64,000 nucleotides of DNA from Cyclina sinensis (Eukaryota > Mollusca > Bivalvia > Venerida > Veneridae): contig JAAONU010000006.1 of the NCBI GenBank assembly GCA_012932295.1, forward strand, positions 24,392,882-24,456,881. The letters are read 5' to 3'. Positions within the stretch are counted from its first letter, which is position 1. Every line of letters starts with the position of its first letter. Position numbers and translations under genes: made by a program. Shown in pieces: positions 1 through 12,300 of the stretch. The notes below the pieces were generated by a model. That model was not told the DNA's origin and ran no database searches. It worked only from the letters and a program-made list of their open reading frames with translations.

Positions 1-1209
1 ACTCTTCCTCTTGAGTCCCATCTTCACAATGGCAACAGCCTCATAATTATCTATTGCCATTGTGGCTCTATCATCTTCAATTATGTCCCCCATAATGTTA
101 AAAGTCCCCTCAACCAATGGGCCACTAAATGCTGTCAACAAAGAACAAGCTAACCTAGATAGGACAGGATATCTCTGTTTTTCAAATGTCTTTAATTTTA
201 TCACATGACCCCAAAAATTCTCATCAACCCTGTCATTATCTTTGTAATTTGAAGCCAGTAAAGCAACCTGCTTGTCCACTGCATAGCTGTTCAGCTCGGA
301 GTCGAGACAACCCATGTCCTCTTCAGGCACAACATTTGGTAACTGCCTTGCCAGGTTTCTGAATGCCTTTGAGCACTGGCTATGGCTGTGAAAAGCTGGA
401 TCAAGTACAGACATGTACCTTAATGTCGAGTTGTTTAGTGGCAATTTCAAGATTTTTTTTGCAGCTTGGATGTATCCTGTTCGAAGATCTTTATACAATT
501 GCTGAATCCAGTGAGCTTTGTCCATACGAGCTTTGCCTAACTGAGTTGTAGCAAACTGTCCAACTGAAAGATCTTTGTTTGACTTCTGAATGGACACATC
601 CTCTACATCAAGTTTCATCAGATGGGAGACCCTTTCTGGTATTTTTTCTGGCTTGATGAAGAGAGACAGGAATTTTTTGGTGACATCCACCATATTCTCG
701 TGTAGCAAATGGATCTGTGGCACTTCTCCCTGGAACTTCTTTACATACTCCTAAGAATTAGTTGTAAATTAAAACAATAAACAATGTTTAATAACAATAA
801 CAACACAGAACATAAAATTGGACTTTATTGCATTCTCAACTGCTGAGGGCATATATTTCCTAGGCTGTAGCAAGATTTAATTTTGAAATTTTGATTTCAA
901 ACATATAAACTGTATTAAAAGATAACTTACAAAACAATTGTGCTTCCTCTACTTACTTTCAAAATCTAGGATATGACATCAAAATTTTAAAAATAATTTA
1001 CCTGGAAGACACCTAGCAGCCCACGACATAAGTTCAATTTAACAACAGTCTCTGTCCTATTGGTATACAATGCATCAAGTATCAGATCTTTCCTGTCATG
1101 GTTGATATTAGATTTCGGTTGTGCATTCTGGTTCATCTGAATCACAGTGATTGCTACTTGAGCTTCAGCAGATACATCATTGGACTTGAAAATCTGCTCC
1201 AGCATAGGT
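1..1209 (-). CDS. hAT-like transposase gene, copy A, 3' exons (runs off the left edge)
   Basis: Two visible exons of a minus-strand gene. Exon 1002-1209 is bounded by a TTTTCAG acceptor and a CAG|GTAAAT donor. Exon 1-750 follows a TTCTTAG acceptor and is open to the window edge. The translated end contains YPVLSRLACSLLTAFSGPL followed by a VEGTFN..GDIIEDDR motif. This matches the C-terminal dimerisation region of hAT-family transposases, which lies close to the last catalytic acidic residue. A run of eight A (sense strand) near position 450 keeps the frame open here, whereas copy B has seven. The stop codon lies outside the window; by comparison with copy B about 265 more bases are expected. 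The N-terminal zinc finger and the rest of the catalytic core were not identified. A domesticated hAT-derived gene is possible, but two near-identical copies 26 kb apart favour a mobile element or a segmental duplication. Confidence 0.6.
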
Positions 1210-4200
1210 CTGAAAACATAATAGAGCAATATATAATAACTATAATGTATGGCATAATGTTATAATTTAATGACAGAAACATGATAAAAGCAAAACCTGT
1301 AAAATTATTAGACCATTGATATTAGGAAGAACTTAATGTGCATATGGATATATGATAAATAGAATGATAAAAGGGCAGTTTTAAAGTACATGTATTTATA
1401 AAATATCTAACATTAACAAGACACTGAAGCTAATGCCTTAATCAATGCAGCACTGTACAATATAATTCTTTTGTATCTTAAAGATACATATACATGCAAA
1501 ATATAAAAAAATCTGTTTAATCATTTTTCTTTAAATGTGCAGAAATTTCATTTTAGTAGAAAATAAGTCAAAAAGGGCCAAGAAGGAACCATATGTAGAC
1601 ACATCTACATGCAAGTATGAATGAAATCTGTGCAAGCATTTTCATTTAAATTTGTGGAAATGGAATATGGAGTTTAAAAAGGCCATGCATGACCCAGATG
1701 ACCTTTGCACTGGTATGTTGCATCATGATAACAATCGTTTGATACTAATTCCTCTATTATTACTAATAGAAATGAAAACTGGATGAACATGAAACCATAA
1801 CCTTTTCTTGAAACAACAAAGAGGATAAATCCTGTAAATGGCAGTCAGAGTTATGTATCTTGTGTCATTACCTACACACAAATGAGTAAGTGTCAACTGT
1901 CATGCAATTGCTACAAAAGTGGTTCCAAAAAGTGAGAAATCTCCAACTAGCAAAAAAAGATGAACTGATGGAAGTATAGACAGATGGTTTAATTAGAAGC
2001 TGAATGCATCAAAAGAGGAAATTCCCTGAACATGCTAAAAGGAGGAAATATATTAGATACTGGAAGTACCAACTACAGTGAGATTCTCTATATTGTCTTC
2101 TTCTGGCACTGCTTTATATATCATTTCCAAAGGAACAGATGTAACATGATGTCATCATTGTTCACAAGTAAATATTTATATAAATGTCTATACACCCAGG
2201 AAAAAGCAGAAACTGTCATCTATATGTACAAACATAGTGTCATTACTTTTGGATTATCTCTTTATTTCTGACTAGAAAGAATTTCACTCCCTGTCCAGTG
2301 TCCATAAAATAAAACTATTTCATTCCATTCACATGAATTTTTCTTTGTTGTCTTCATATGACACTGTTTTCTTCCTCTTTTTGAAAGAGAATATTTTTAA
2401 CACCATCATTATCCAGAAGAAATTCAGCAGGTCCATCTGCTCCACAATCCCCTTTGTATACATTTCTTGAAGGGGAGGAGCTTCAACTTTCTGAAAAGAA
2501 AAAAAGAAAAGAATCTATTAATAGCAAGAACTGTCACTGAAAGATGTCAATTCAGCTGAAATGGTACCTAGAACTTTGAGATCTGGACCACACAAAGAGT
2601 AATGGTAGAACCTTGTAAAACATTTGGTTTTTTTTGACAATTTGACCTCAAGATTAAGGTCATTTAGGGGTCCAGTTAATAAAAAGTCAATCTCAAAGGG
2701 TTGATGCATGCAAATATTAACTAAGTTAAAAACAGGGTCAAAGTAAGAAAATTGGCATTCTGAATATCTCTCCCAAACTGTTGTTGTGTACAAACATGTG
2801 TTAAATCTGTCTGGGAGTTATGGCCAATATTAAGTACTTTTGCAATTGGACCTTCAAAGTCAAGGTCATTCTGGGGTCAATGTCAAAAAAAATATCTCAG
2901 TGGGAAGGTCTTGTCCAAAGTTCTGTTTGAGTATAAATCAAATCCATTTACTAATAACGAAGTTACTGGCAGTCTTCAAGTTTTCAGACAGAATGACAGC
3001 TCAAAAACTAGACCCCAACCTCTTTGGTGACAGAGGAATGGCATTATCAATCTAGGGTATTTCACATCCTTCTGTATTATGGAATCCTGAGGGACACTTG
3101 GTGTCAAGAGTTTACTGAGGCCTACAACATTTCTGAAAGGTTCTGAAGGTGGTTCCCATTGTTACTATTCTAACATTTACCTTATATGTTTTTTTATTGT
3201 ACATTTGTAACTGCTCATGAAACTTAACTTCAATGATGTCAAGCAATGGTTATACAGAGTCTAGGGCTGTCTGAATAGCCTACATGTAAGGTATTACAAA
3301 CTGTGGTTACTTTATGTGAATACCCAATTACCCTAAGCAAAAAAAAAATGAAAATGTCAAGGAGTTATCATCACTGCAATATGGAATATCTCAGAATTCA
3401 ATTAAACATTAAAACTGATGAAACATAAATTAAAAAAAAGAACTTTTTGTGTGGCACTACATTGTAATGTGAACATATAAATACTTGATTATTCCAGATT
3501 CCATGAATGCATGATTATATTAATACCTTTACTCAGAACCACTCTTATCTCAATCTCTGTTCAGTCTAACAAAAAAAAAATGAAAGTAACACTTGAAAAG
3601 AGCTGAAAAGATCCACTTTTCTTGAAAAATTGTTCTAGAATTCACATTTATTGGTCTTATATATAAACAAACTAAAAATAAACAAAATGTATTAAATTCC
3701 TAATAGCCGGAAAAGGTGGTTATATATACCTCTACAGCTGTTCTGCTTGTTGCAGTCAAACTATTGTCATTTCTGCAGATATGTCATGCCATACACTTTG
3801 TAGTGGTACTTTACACTTTTCCACAGTGTCATCAGCCAGGTATATAGCTTTAATTAGCACACTGTCACCTTTTACAGAGAAACTTGTGACTGCAAAAACC
3901 TGAAAAAAATAGATTAAATATAAAAAAATGTGTATTAATACCTTAACCCTTACCCTGCTGGAGGCAATTTACTCTGCCTTTGCGACTAGTGCAGACCAAG
4001 ATCAGCGTGCACATCCTTGCAGTCTGATCATGGTCTGTACTACCTGCCATTTGATTAAGTGAGAAAATTTTCAGCCTGCACCCCTATAAACAATTAATGG
4101 ATATGTCCACATTGAAAGACAGACAAGTCCATCTTAGATATTAAGCATGGCAAGGGTAACATTTTACAGGAACTTACTATCGGCTTAGGTTTTAGAAAAT

Positions 4201-5884
4201 TTATTGTCATAATGATAGTACAAGGCATTTATCCTCGACAAGAAAATCTATCTTTGGACGAAAACTGGAACAGAAGAGGAAGTCCAGACTGACTGCTTCA
4301 CAATCTGCTACTGCCAAAGTCAAGTTAACTTTTTGACTTTATGTAAGATTTTAAATAACTTGTCACAAATAATTATCATGAGACTATGTGCTTATAATAT
4401 GCATGGCACAATATCAAGGTCATGGTTGGTTAAAGGTCAAGAAGTATCTGCTGCGGAAGGGGATTTAGCTGTCCTTCAGACTGCCTTGTTTAAATGGTAT
4501 CAATCAGATTTTTTAGCTTTATAAGATGACATTTTTTGTAACTTTAGTATTTAGCTTAGAAAACAACAACAACAACAAAATGATAACATACTTTTTAAGT
4601 ATTTGCTGTAACTCCAAAATTGTACTGCTGTAAATTTTGATAATGCTTTAAAGTTTTCATATAAATAAATTGAAATAACCTGTTTGATGTTTTGAAATGT
4701 AACCGCCTCCTTTTGGCCTGCTGGCTCTTTTAACAGGTAGATAGATAGGGATCAGCCTGTAAAGAGTCAGAATGCTCTTTGGTTGGGCAGCTGTTGTTGA
4801 CGAAGTGCTGCAACAAGTTGAAAAAACATGCAGATTTTGTTTTATATTTTGAAACAAGTTTATCTATGAAACATGAGCACTGTAGTCATAATAGCTAAGT
4901 ATTAAGCAGACAACAGTTTAATAAAATAAAGGATGAAATATAATACAGTTTCAGTGAAAAGACCTGATGCACATATTAAATAAGAAAAAAAAGTTGAAAT
5001 ATGAGTTTACAGACCTTTTAAATGATATAAAATATTGAATTATTTGATGAAAAATGACTTTGTAACTGTAATTAGAAAATTACTATGTTTTGCATTTTTT
5101 ATCAACCGCCATGTTTTTGCTAACCATCAAAAAGTTACCTGTATCTCTTATCAGTTACTTGTTACTATTAATAGATTTCAAAACAATAACATTCAACGTT
5201 CCTTATAGGAATAAGGTCTGTAAACTCATATTTTAAATATTAAAAAAATAATTGTCAAAACTGTTTACTTTTTTGTTTGTAAATGGTTAAACATAGTGAA
5301 TCTGAGCTGCTAGAAAAATGCTGAAATGACAGGTATAAATTAGTTTAGTTTTTTTCTTTAAAAGCAAAAATTCAAAATCTGCTTATATTTTCAAAATATG
5401 AATTTAAAGAGCTTTCAAATGATATAAGAATCTTAAAATTCGGCTGACAAAGAAAAAAGTTATCTAAAATTAAAAATTCTGCTGCTATCAAATGTATATA
5501 AATATTGGTTCCTTTTGCCAACCAGTAGTTCAGCTATATTTTGGTAACAGGTGCTTGTAATGTCATCAGTCAATGTGCCTATACAATGGGATTTAAGTAT
5601 GCATGACTTGACACATGCCAATCATCCTATAACAACAACATTGGTAAAACGCCAAAAAGTCCAGGAGGTGAATTGTCCGAAAATCAACATGTATACGGTA
5701 TATTTTTTTTTAAAGAAGCTCTAAAATCCATCTTCTCGAAATCGCCACCGTGTAACGAACCATCATAATTACAGTACTGCATCGATGTACGAAGTTGTTG
5801 TGGTACGAACCCATCGTGTTGAAAAAATATTTCTTCTTGATGGAATCTCAGTGTACAAAAATCAGTAACACGATAGATAACTTA
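1210..5884 (-). other. Intron-rich 5' part of hAT-like gene, copy A
   Basis: This stretch has no long ORF but shows exon-like signals on the minus strand. A 135-nt candidate exon ends near 3900, behind a TTTTTTTCAG acceptor, and stays open for about 45 codons. Another strong acceptor (CTTTTTTTCTTTTCAG) lies near 2491. A short leader exon at about 5885-5975 ends in a GTAAGT donor near 5884. A MITE-like repeat occupies about 3947-4157. Everything from 3438 to 5479 is absent from copy B. Exon order is inferred; only splice-site sequence and frame were used. Confidence 0.35.
3947..4157 (+). repeat. MITE-like interspersed repeat (copy 1)
   Basis: The segment starts with TTAACCCTTACCCTGCTGG and ends with CATGGCAAGGGTAAC, an imperfect terminal inverted repeat. 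A diverged copy lies in the opposite orientation at about 44268-44420, sharing the CTGCTGGAGGCAAT and ACAATTAATGG blocks. There is no coding capacity. Confidence 0.5.
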
Positions 5885-6074
5885 CCTTCGTGCAAACGAC
5901 CTGAGTTGATTTCAGAAAGATTAAACTCTTCATGAGGTCTCCCGCAGAGCTTGACCCATCTTAAGAGTTAGACCGTTTTAAAGAACAGTCTGTTCGTAGT
6001 TTGTTTTCGCTTCAGGAAACTCTTTTTGAATGGCCACTTTCAAGGTCGCAGTCCCTGAAGCTGCATCGTTTTAA

Positions 6075-6334
6075 TGTATTTTAGTTTATATTGTCTTCTT
6101 AGATACCAAACTGTATTATTCGGTCCAGGAGGGGACTTGGGACTTACCCAAACCGCTAAAGAAGTGTAAGAAACTTTACATACGTCTTGTCAGTTTGGCG
6201 CCTTGGATAATCTGCTGGAGTACTCTTCAAACCTCCGCAGGTTCCCTGACTTCCGGTGGTAGGTATCCCGCCTCTAATTTAGTTACCTACCGGTGAGAGG
6301 CACAATTCCACTATATGTGCCGGTCGTCACAACA
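6075..6334 (-). repeat. 3' LTR
   Basis: In sense orientation it begins TGTTGTGACG right after a polypurine tract and ends AAAATACA at the host junction, giving the usual TG...CA ends and about 260 bp. Its first 90 bp match the other terminus at 16680-16767. Confidence 0.7.
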
Positions 6335-6342
6335 CTCCCCCC
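6335..6342 (-). other. Polypurine tract (plus-strand primer)
   Basis: The sense-strand sequence GGGGGGAG directly abuts the TG of the 3' LTR, the expected position of the plus-strand primer in LTR retroelements. Confidence 0.65.
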
Positions 6343-6733
6343 AACTTTATAAAGAAAGCCACAGTCCAATAGGGGAAACATGTTGTGATTACAAAACCAG
6401 TAATGATTAAAAACCATCACAGATTTATTAGCCTTTCGAGAACTAGAAGCCCTCTGGAGTCTCTTTATGACTAGAAGTCATCTGGAATCTTCTTGTGACT
6501 AGAAGTCACCTGGAATGGACTGGAACTCCGTAGATTGGACTAGAAGCCCAATCAGCATCATCTGGAATGCCTCAAGTGGTCTGGATTAGAAACCCATATA
6601 TTGGCATCTGGCACTAACGGACATCTTAAATTGCTATTGACAGTAACATAACTAAAAGTCTTGATGAACTGTATTGCTGATGGCATACTTCAGCCGACTA
6701 GAAGTCTTGCTGAAATGTGTAAGGTGCATCCGG
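6343..6733 (-). other. Retroelement 3' non-coding region with repeated GACTAGAAGTC motifs
   Basis: There is no ORF between the TatD stop and the polypurine tract. The 11-mer GACTAGAAGTC occurs at 6469, 6497 and 6696, with near matches at 6441 and 6538. The same 11-mer recurs at the start of pol. Confidence 0.6.
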
Positions 6734-9262
6734 CTACTGGAACTGCCCTCGGTAGAGGTGAATTGCATTGGCTGTGGTCACCTCTAGCACTTTTTCTACT
6801 GTAACCTGACGGTGTGTAGCCACACTGTTGGCTGCAGTAAAGATTTGGTGTGGAGATGATACTTGTGAACCCATACTTGGAAAATATGGCGCGTCGGACT
6901 CCAGAAGTAAACGGCTTTCGTCGATACTTTGAAGTGCTGCAATCTGATCGGGATTGAACAACTCCGCCACATTGGTGAATCCAAAGTATGTTCTTGGAAA
7001 CACCTCCAACCATCTCTATACCACATACTGGTTTCCTGTAAAGCAGTGTAGATGAATCAGGTGATTTGGTCGTACTTTCTTTTTCAAGAAATGGTGAAGC
7101 AGAAGGAAGGCTTCTGTACCGCAATCTCCTTTCATTCCATGGCAATGAAGAACCAATATGTGTCGATCTTCAAGCAAAGGCAGTAGCTTTTCCAGTAGTT
7201 CCACCTGGTAGGACCAGTTTTTCAAAGGCTCTGTGTGATCTAAGCCGATCTCCCCCGATGCTTTTACTCGAGGGTTCTGTAGAAGCCTTGATAATTGGCG
7301 TATGTCCACTTCTATGCTACGTTCATTAGCTTTAGCCAACTTTGGATGAAATCCGATGGCAACTGACATATCCTCCGGCAGGTCTAGAAGACTCTGTTCA
7401 GATGGATAAGTTCTTGGGTCGCAATAAACCGCAACTGTACCAATCAGTTTCACCTTTTTGTCATCATCAACTGGAACAAGATTACTGATGTCAACAAGGT
7501 TTCCAGCTGGATCCAGATGTAGATGACGTAGCGTTCTATCCAGGTGGAAATGGCTGTCAAAGGCATCAGGATAGATGGTTTCAGGTTCGGCCTGTTGCAG
7601 AAGTTCTGCGTTGTCTGGTACTGGAAATTGTTCTTGCCAATATCTTCTTTCTTCCTCATCCAGACTAGCAGCTATCAACAGGACCGCCTTCCAGTGAATG
7701 AGACATCCGACTGAGTTGGCTGGTTCCAGAATGAAGTTGTCTGGAATCGGTACCCGCAGAAATCTACACATCTCTCGCATGGCTTCTTCTTGTCTAGGCG
7801 TTACCTTCGTGTTATCCGTTGTACTGAACATTCTTTGAATAACTACGAAGTTAACCAGTTCCTCTAGATGTGCAGGCCTACCCAAAAGCCATCTTGTTGC
7901 CTGATTCAAAGCATTTCTTCTTCCCCGCAGTACTTGTTCATCATCAGGTTTGAGCCTTTCGTCGAAGATTCCTAGAATATGGTACCGGAATGCATGTGGC
8001 TTTGTATACCTATTCTTTTCAGCACATCCAGGTACCCAGCATTGTCGAACACGGACTCTGCTCTCCGACTTCCTTCTTTCCTCAACTGTTTCTCTAACCT
8101 GATGTAGAATATCATCAGTCTTTTTCTTCTTCAAAATGGTGGTAGATATGACCAAAGGCTCTAGATTGGCAGCCGCTGAATCGCGTTTGTTCTGTCCCAC
8201 TTTTTGTGGTGGATACTCAATGGTCATACCCCGGCCTAAGTTGACTTTTCTTTCAACAGTTTCAAAGTGCGGTTTGGCTGATGATTTCGTCTTTCCCTCG
8301 TGCCCATACTTCCTTGAGCTAGAAGCCACATCGGAATTCTTGGACTCAGAGGTCTTTGTTATTGCAGTATAAGAAGCCCGACCCTGATGTTGATGAGTAG
8401 AACTAGAAGCCGTTTCATCTTTGCGGGATAACGGTCCGTTGGAATGCTTTGAGCCTTCTTCAGCCTTACTTGATGTCCTTGAGGAGTGCCCTTTGGGATC
8501 ATGTCTGGCTGTTTGATGTCCAGTTAGATGGCTAGAAACCCTCTTCTGGTCTTCCCTTGGTTTCTGTTGTTTAGAAGCTCCGGGAGGTTTACTTGGCTTG
8601 GTTCCTTCCATAGGAGGTGCCCTTATTGGTGAAATCTTTGGTTTCGTTGAGGTTGGCGGTGCTACACTGGATTTCTTAGCCAACCTTGGTGACCTCCAAG
8701 GACTGGTCTCAAGTTTGGAAGATGGTACCACTGGTTCATCTACTTCCATCGGTAGAACATTGTCACCAGCTAGTTCCTTAGTAGATTTGCTTGAGGGTGA
8801 GGCAAGAAGTTCGTCCTCATTCAAGTCTAAATCTATAATGTTATCTTCAACATCTTCTCTTCCTTCTTCTGTTTCCTGCGTTGAAGCTGGAAGGTACCGA
8901 ATATCTCTTCTGCCTTTGGTGGGGTCGTAGACTTGTTCCACAGGCTTTGGGAGATCTGGGAGCTTCGAAACGTTGTTGCTTACCCAATCCCTGTTGGCTA
9001 CTTGGTAAGTAATCATACTCTTCGCTGCATTTTTAAGCCAAGTCTTGTATCTTTTTGTATTTCTATAGGTTTCAACCTTTCTCTTGACCAAAGTAACCAT
9101 CTTCAACAGGGTCGAAAGAAGTTTGTCTGTATTTTCTTGTCCGATTAGTCTTGGACATAGAGCAAGTTTCATTACAAACTCATCGGCTGGGTAAAAGACA
9201 TGTCCCTTTTCCAAATGATCTTCTACTACGGTCAGAAAATCCTTAACTGTTGATTCTGCCAT
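6734..9262 (-). CDS. TatD-type metal-dependent hydrolase ORF of the retroelement (one nonsense codon)
   Basis: This is the third ORF, 842 sense positions from the ATG at 9262 with a single in-frame TAG at 7016-7018. Residues 1-110 are a helical region. Residues 115-390 are low-complexity and S/K/P-rich. A possible zinc-binding motif (C-x4-C, then H-x4-H) lies near residues 405-425. The last 260 residues carry the TatD signature: FDSHFHLD (HxH metal site), IGFHP, GEIGLDH, LHCHG, HCFTG, then LLESDAPYF in the continuation after the TAG. All metal ligands expected for the family are visible. TatD proteins are 3'-5' exonucleases/endonucleases on DNA; activity here is inferred only. The start was chosen at ATG 9262 because a splice-acceptor-like TTTATTTCAG sits two bases upstream. 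The ORF begins 47 bp after the pol stop, the position env occupies in other elements; no signal peptide or membrane segment was seen. Confidence 0.8.
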
Positions 9263-9290
9263 TTCTGAAATAAACAATAATAATGACAAA
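9263..9290 (-). promoter_or_regulatory. Candidate splice acceptor for the TatD ORF mRNA
   Basis: The sense strand reads TTATTATTGTTTATTTCAG, then AA, then the ATG. This is a good pyrimidine-rich acceptor. It suggests the third ORF is expressed from a spliced subgenomic RNA, as env is in retroviruses. The matching donor would lie in the leader, which is deleted in this copy. Confidence 0.4.
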
Positions 9291-9308
9291 TATGTTTAAC
9301 GCTCACCC

Positions 9309-12300
9309 TTAACATTGTCGTCTGTCTTTACAGGCCTTACATTTGTATTTGTCAATGTCAAGAGCGTCTGTCGCAGTAATGTTGACACATGACCCATGGA
9401 ACCATTCATCGCAATAGTCACACTGGATCATGAATCTTCCTTTCCAAGGTTTCCTGCAGGTGCAATACATCTCTTTGTCATCTTCACTGTCATTTTGATG
9501 TGAATGATCTTTGTTGTCAGGTGCTTCTCTGTATTTGACAATCCACGCTGGTATCTTGCGATCTTTGCAAGGCATCATTCTGTCGTGGTTTGTAACAAAA
9601 ATTGCATTCCGCAATTTCACCCGATACAAATATGCTGAAATCTTTTTCACAATAATGGCTGGACCTTTCCATGGTGAGCTGAGCTTGCGGGACTTGCCTT
9701 TAGTGACTGCGGTATCTAGAAGATACACAATGCCCCCCTCTGAATACGGTCGTAGCAAGATCTTTAAATCGTAGTCTCGCTTCATTCGTTTCAAGGACGT
9801 CTTCAGAGTTGTTCTCGCAGTGTTGTGTGCTTTCTGTATGTTTCTTAGAAGACCGGAAACATATTCACCATATTCTTCTGACCTCTCTGCTCTGGCATTA
9901 GGAAACATGAGCTGAGCTGGTGTGTTCACTTCTCGCCCTAGCATTAACATGTTTGGAGTGAAACCTGTACTTCTGTTTACCGAAGCCCTTATTGCCGCTG
10001 CTATCTGTTGAATATTTTGGTCCCATTTATCTTGAGATTTTCCAATAAAACATCTAACAGCATCCATCAACGTACGGTTAAATCTTTCGACTTGCCCATT
10101 CGAAGAAGGTCTGTACGGCGTGGTTCTAGCTTTGTGAATATGTAACGCTTTACACAAGGTTTCAAACAATTTACCATCAAAATTGCGCCCCTGATCTGAA
10201 TAGATCTGAAGTGGAAAGCCGAACCGACTGAAAAATTCATTATGGCTGCTTTAGCAGTGATTTCAGCTTTCTGTGATGGTAAAGGTACACATTCAAATCA
10301 CTTGGTAAACTGATCAACCATCATCAAACAATGTTCATTTCCTTGAGCCGTCTTAGGTAGTGGTCCCATGAAATCGATATGCACACGCTCCATAGGCGCT
10401 CCTGCTTGGAATTCAGTTAAAGGAACTCTGCCATAGCGCTTCGTTTTCTTGTTTCTGTTGCACACATTGCAAGTTAAGACATATGGCTCAACATCTCTTG
10501 AAAGGCGAACCCAGAAGAATTTCTCTTTAAGTTTAGCTTTAGTTCTGGCTATTCCTTGATGCCCCGAAGAAGGTATATCATGATGCCATAGCAATGCTTG
10601 CTCTTTAAGACTTTCCGGCATCACTAACTGTAGATCTTCTTCATCTGGCTTCTTTTTGAAAAGTACTTCATCAACCAGTAAAAATACTTCTTTGTTCAGC
10701 CAGTAGAATTTAGCTTCTGGACTGGATAGGAATAGAATTCCTTCATCTGGTGTAGTTCCATTTTTTAACCAGTCCAATATGATATGTAAGTCTTTGTCCT
10801 TTGCTTGTTCTGTATGCAACTCTTCGAAAGTGAAACCCCAACAACACGGTTGAGTAGTCTTGGAATTTACCGCTGCATTCACTGGGCATGCGCAAAGGTA
10901 ACGCTGTTCACCATCACCCAATGTAACGATATCGAAATGTGTTTCACTTCCACCTAGACCCATGTAGTCTACTGTAAGAACTCTGTCTAGAAGACAAGTT
11001 TCTTCACTGTGAAAAGCACTGTCTAAAAGACCCATACTTTCATTATTGGATGTATCATCTAGAAGACAAATACAACCGTCTGTATTCCAGGGCTGTTTTC
11101 CTGCTGAATACAACTCTGGCCTGTCTTCAAACTTGGCATTGTTTTTCTCTGCATGTATTGCTTTCTTCACTCTAGCCACTGCCTCAAGTGCTGACTTGTC
11201 TATCTTCGCAGTTGCCCCCGAATGAACATGACTGTTCAAATGTATGGCTGTCTGAGCTCCCTGCATCGATAGATTGACCGCATCATCTACTTGTTCGGTG
11301 AATTGGCCCCATTGTTCATGAGCCCTTGTGCAATAATGACAACCTTTTCATGGCAAATCTGCAGGTTTAATTCCAGTTATGAAGGCAGAACACGGTACCA
11401 AGTTATCTGGAATCCTGGAAAGTGCATCCGCATTTCCGTGTCTTACCCCAGGGCGGTGTTTTACGACCGTGTTGTATTGAGACAACTCCTCAATCCACCG
11501 CGCCAGTTGACCCTGTGGTTCTTTAAACCTCAGTAACCAAGTCAGACTTGAAAGGTCTGTTTTCACTGTAAAGATTTTGCCCAATAGGTAGTGTCTAAAG
11601 TATCTAGTGAATCTTACAATGCTCAAAAGTTCTTTTCTGGTGGTACAGTAATTCTTTTGTTCTGGAGTTAATGTGAAACTGCTAAAAGCAATGACCCTTT
11701 CTACTCCATTTTGCACCTGAAGAAGTTCTGCACCCAAAGCCCTGTCAGAAGCATCTACATCAAGAATAAATGGATCCTTGTTGTTTGGTAAAGCAAGAAC
11801 TGGTGGTTCTGTCAATGCTTTCTTCAGTGCTTCAAACGATGCTCTCTCTTCCTTTCCCCACTTGAACTTATTTTTTCCTGTCAATTTGTAGAGTGGTTGT
11901 GCTAATTCCGCGAAGTTCTTTATAAAGGTTCGGTGATAATTGGCAAGACCCACAAATCTTTCTACGTCTTTTGATGATGTTGGTATAGGCCAATTCGCAA
12001 CCGTCTCTTTTGAAGTCATCGCCATTTGGTTCTGGTTTACAATTCTTCCAAGGAATTCAACTTCTTTTTGGAAGAAAATACACTTGCGTGGTTTTAACTT
12101 CAGACCATACTTCCGGAACCGCTCGAGAGCTTCTGCTTTATTCTCCAAGTGTGCCTCAAAACTTTTCCCCATCACCAGGATATCGTCCAAGAAGGCCAAT
12201 ACTGTTTTCCACGTTAAACCTCGCAGTATAAGATTTACCACACGTGAAAACGTTGCTGGTGCATTGGTGAGACCAAACCCCATTCGAACATGTTCGAAGA

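Larger units (their letters stand above)
1..6073 (-). mobile_element. Repeat unit copy A, left segment
   Basis: This segment aligns base for base with 25953-29888, with very few substitutions and the 2.0 kb indel noted elsewhere. The alignment resumes at 16769 after the LTR retroelement. The unit carries the hAT-like gene. Its left end is outside the window, so element termini and target-site duplication cannot be tested. A recent segmental duplication is an equally good explanation. Confidence 0.6.

Noticed and set aside
987..1229. Stand-alone 80-aa protein (also at 26938-27180)
   Set aside because: It is an internal exon of the hAT-like gene; the predicted start and end lie in introns.
2395..2490. 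A coding exon with GDCGADGPAEFLLDNDG
   Set aside because: An in-frame TGA lies just after the splice acceptor in that frame, so coding use is unsupported although the acceptor is good.
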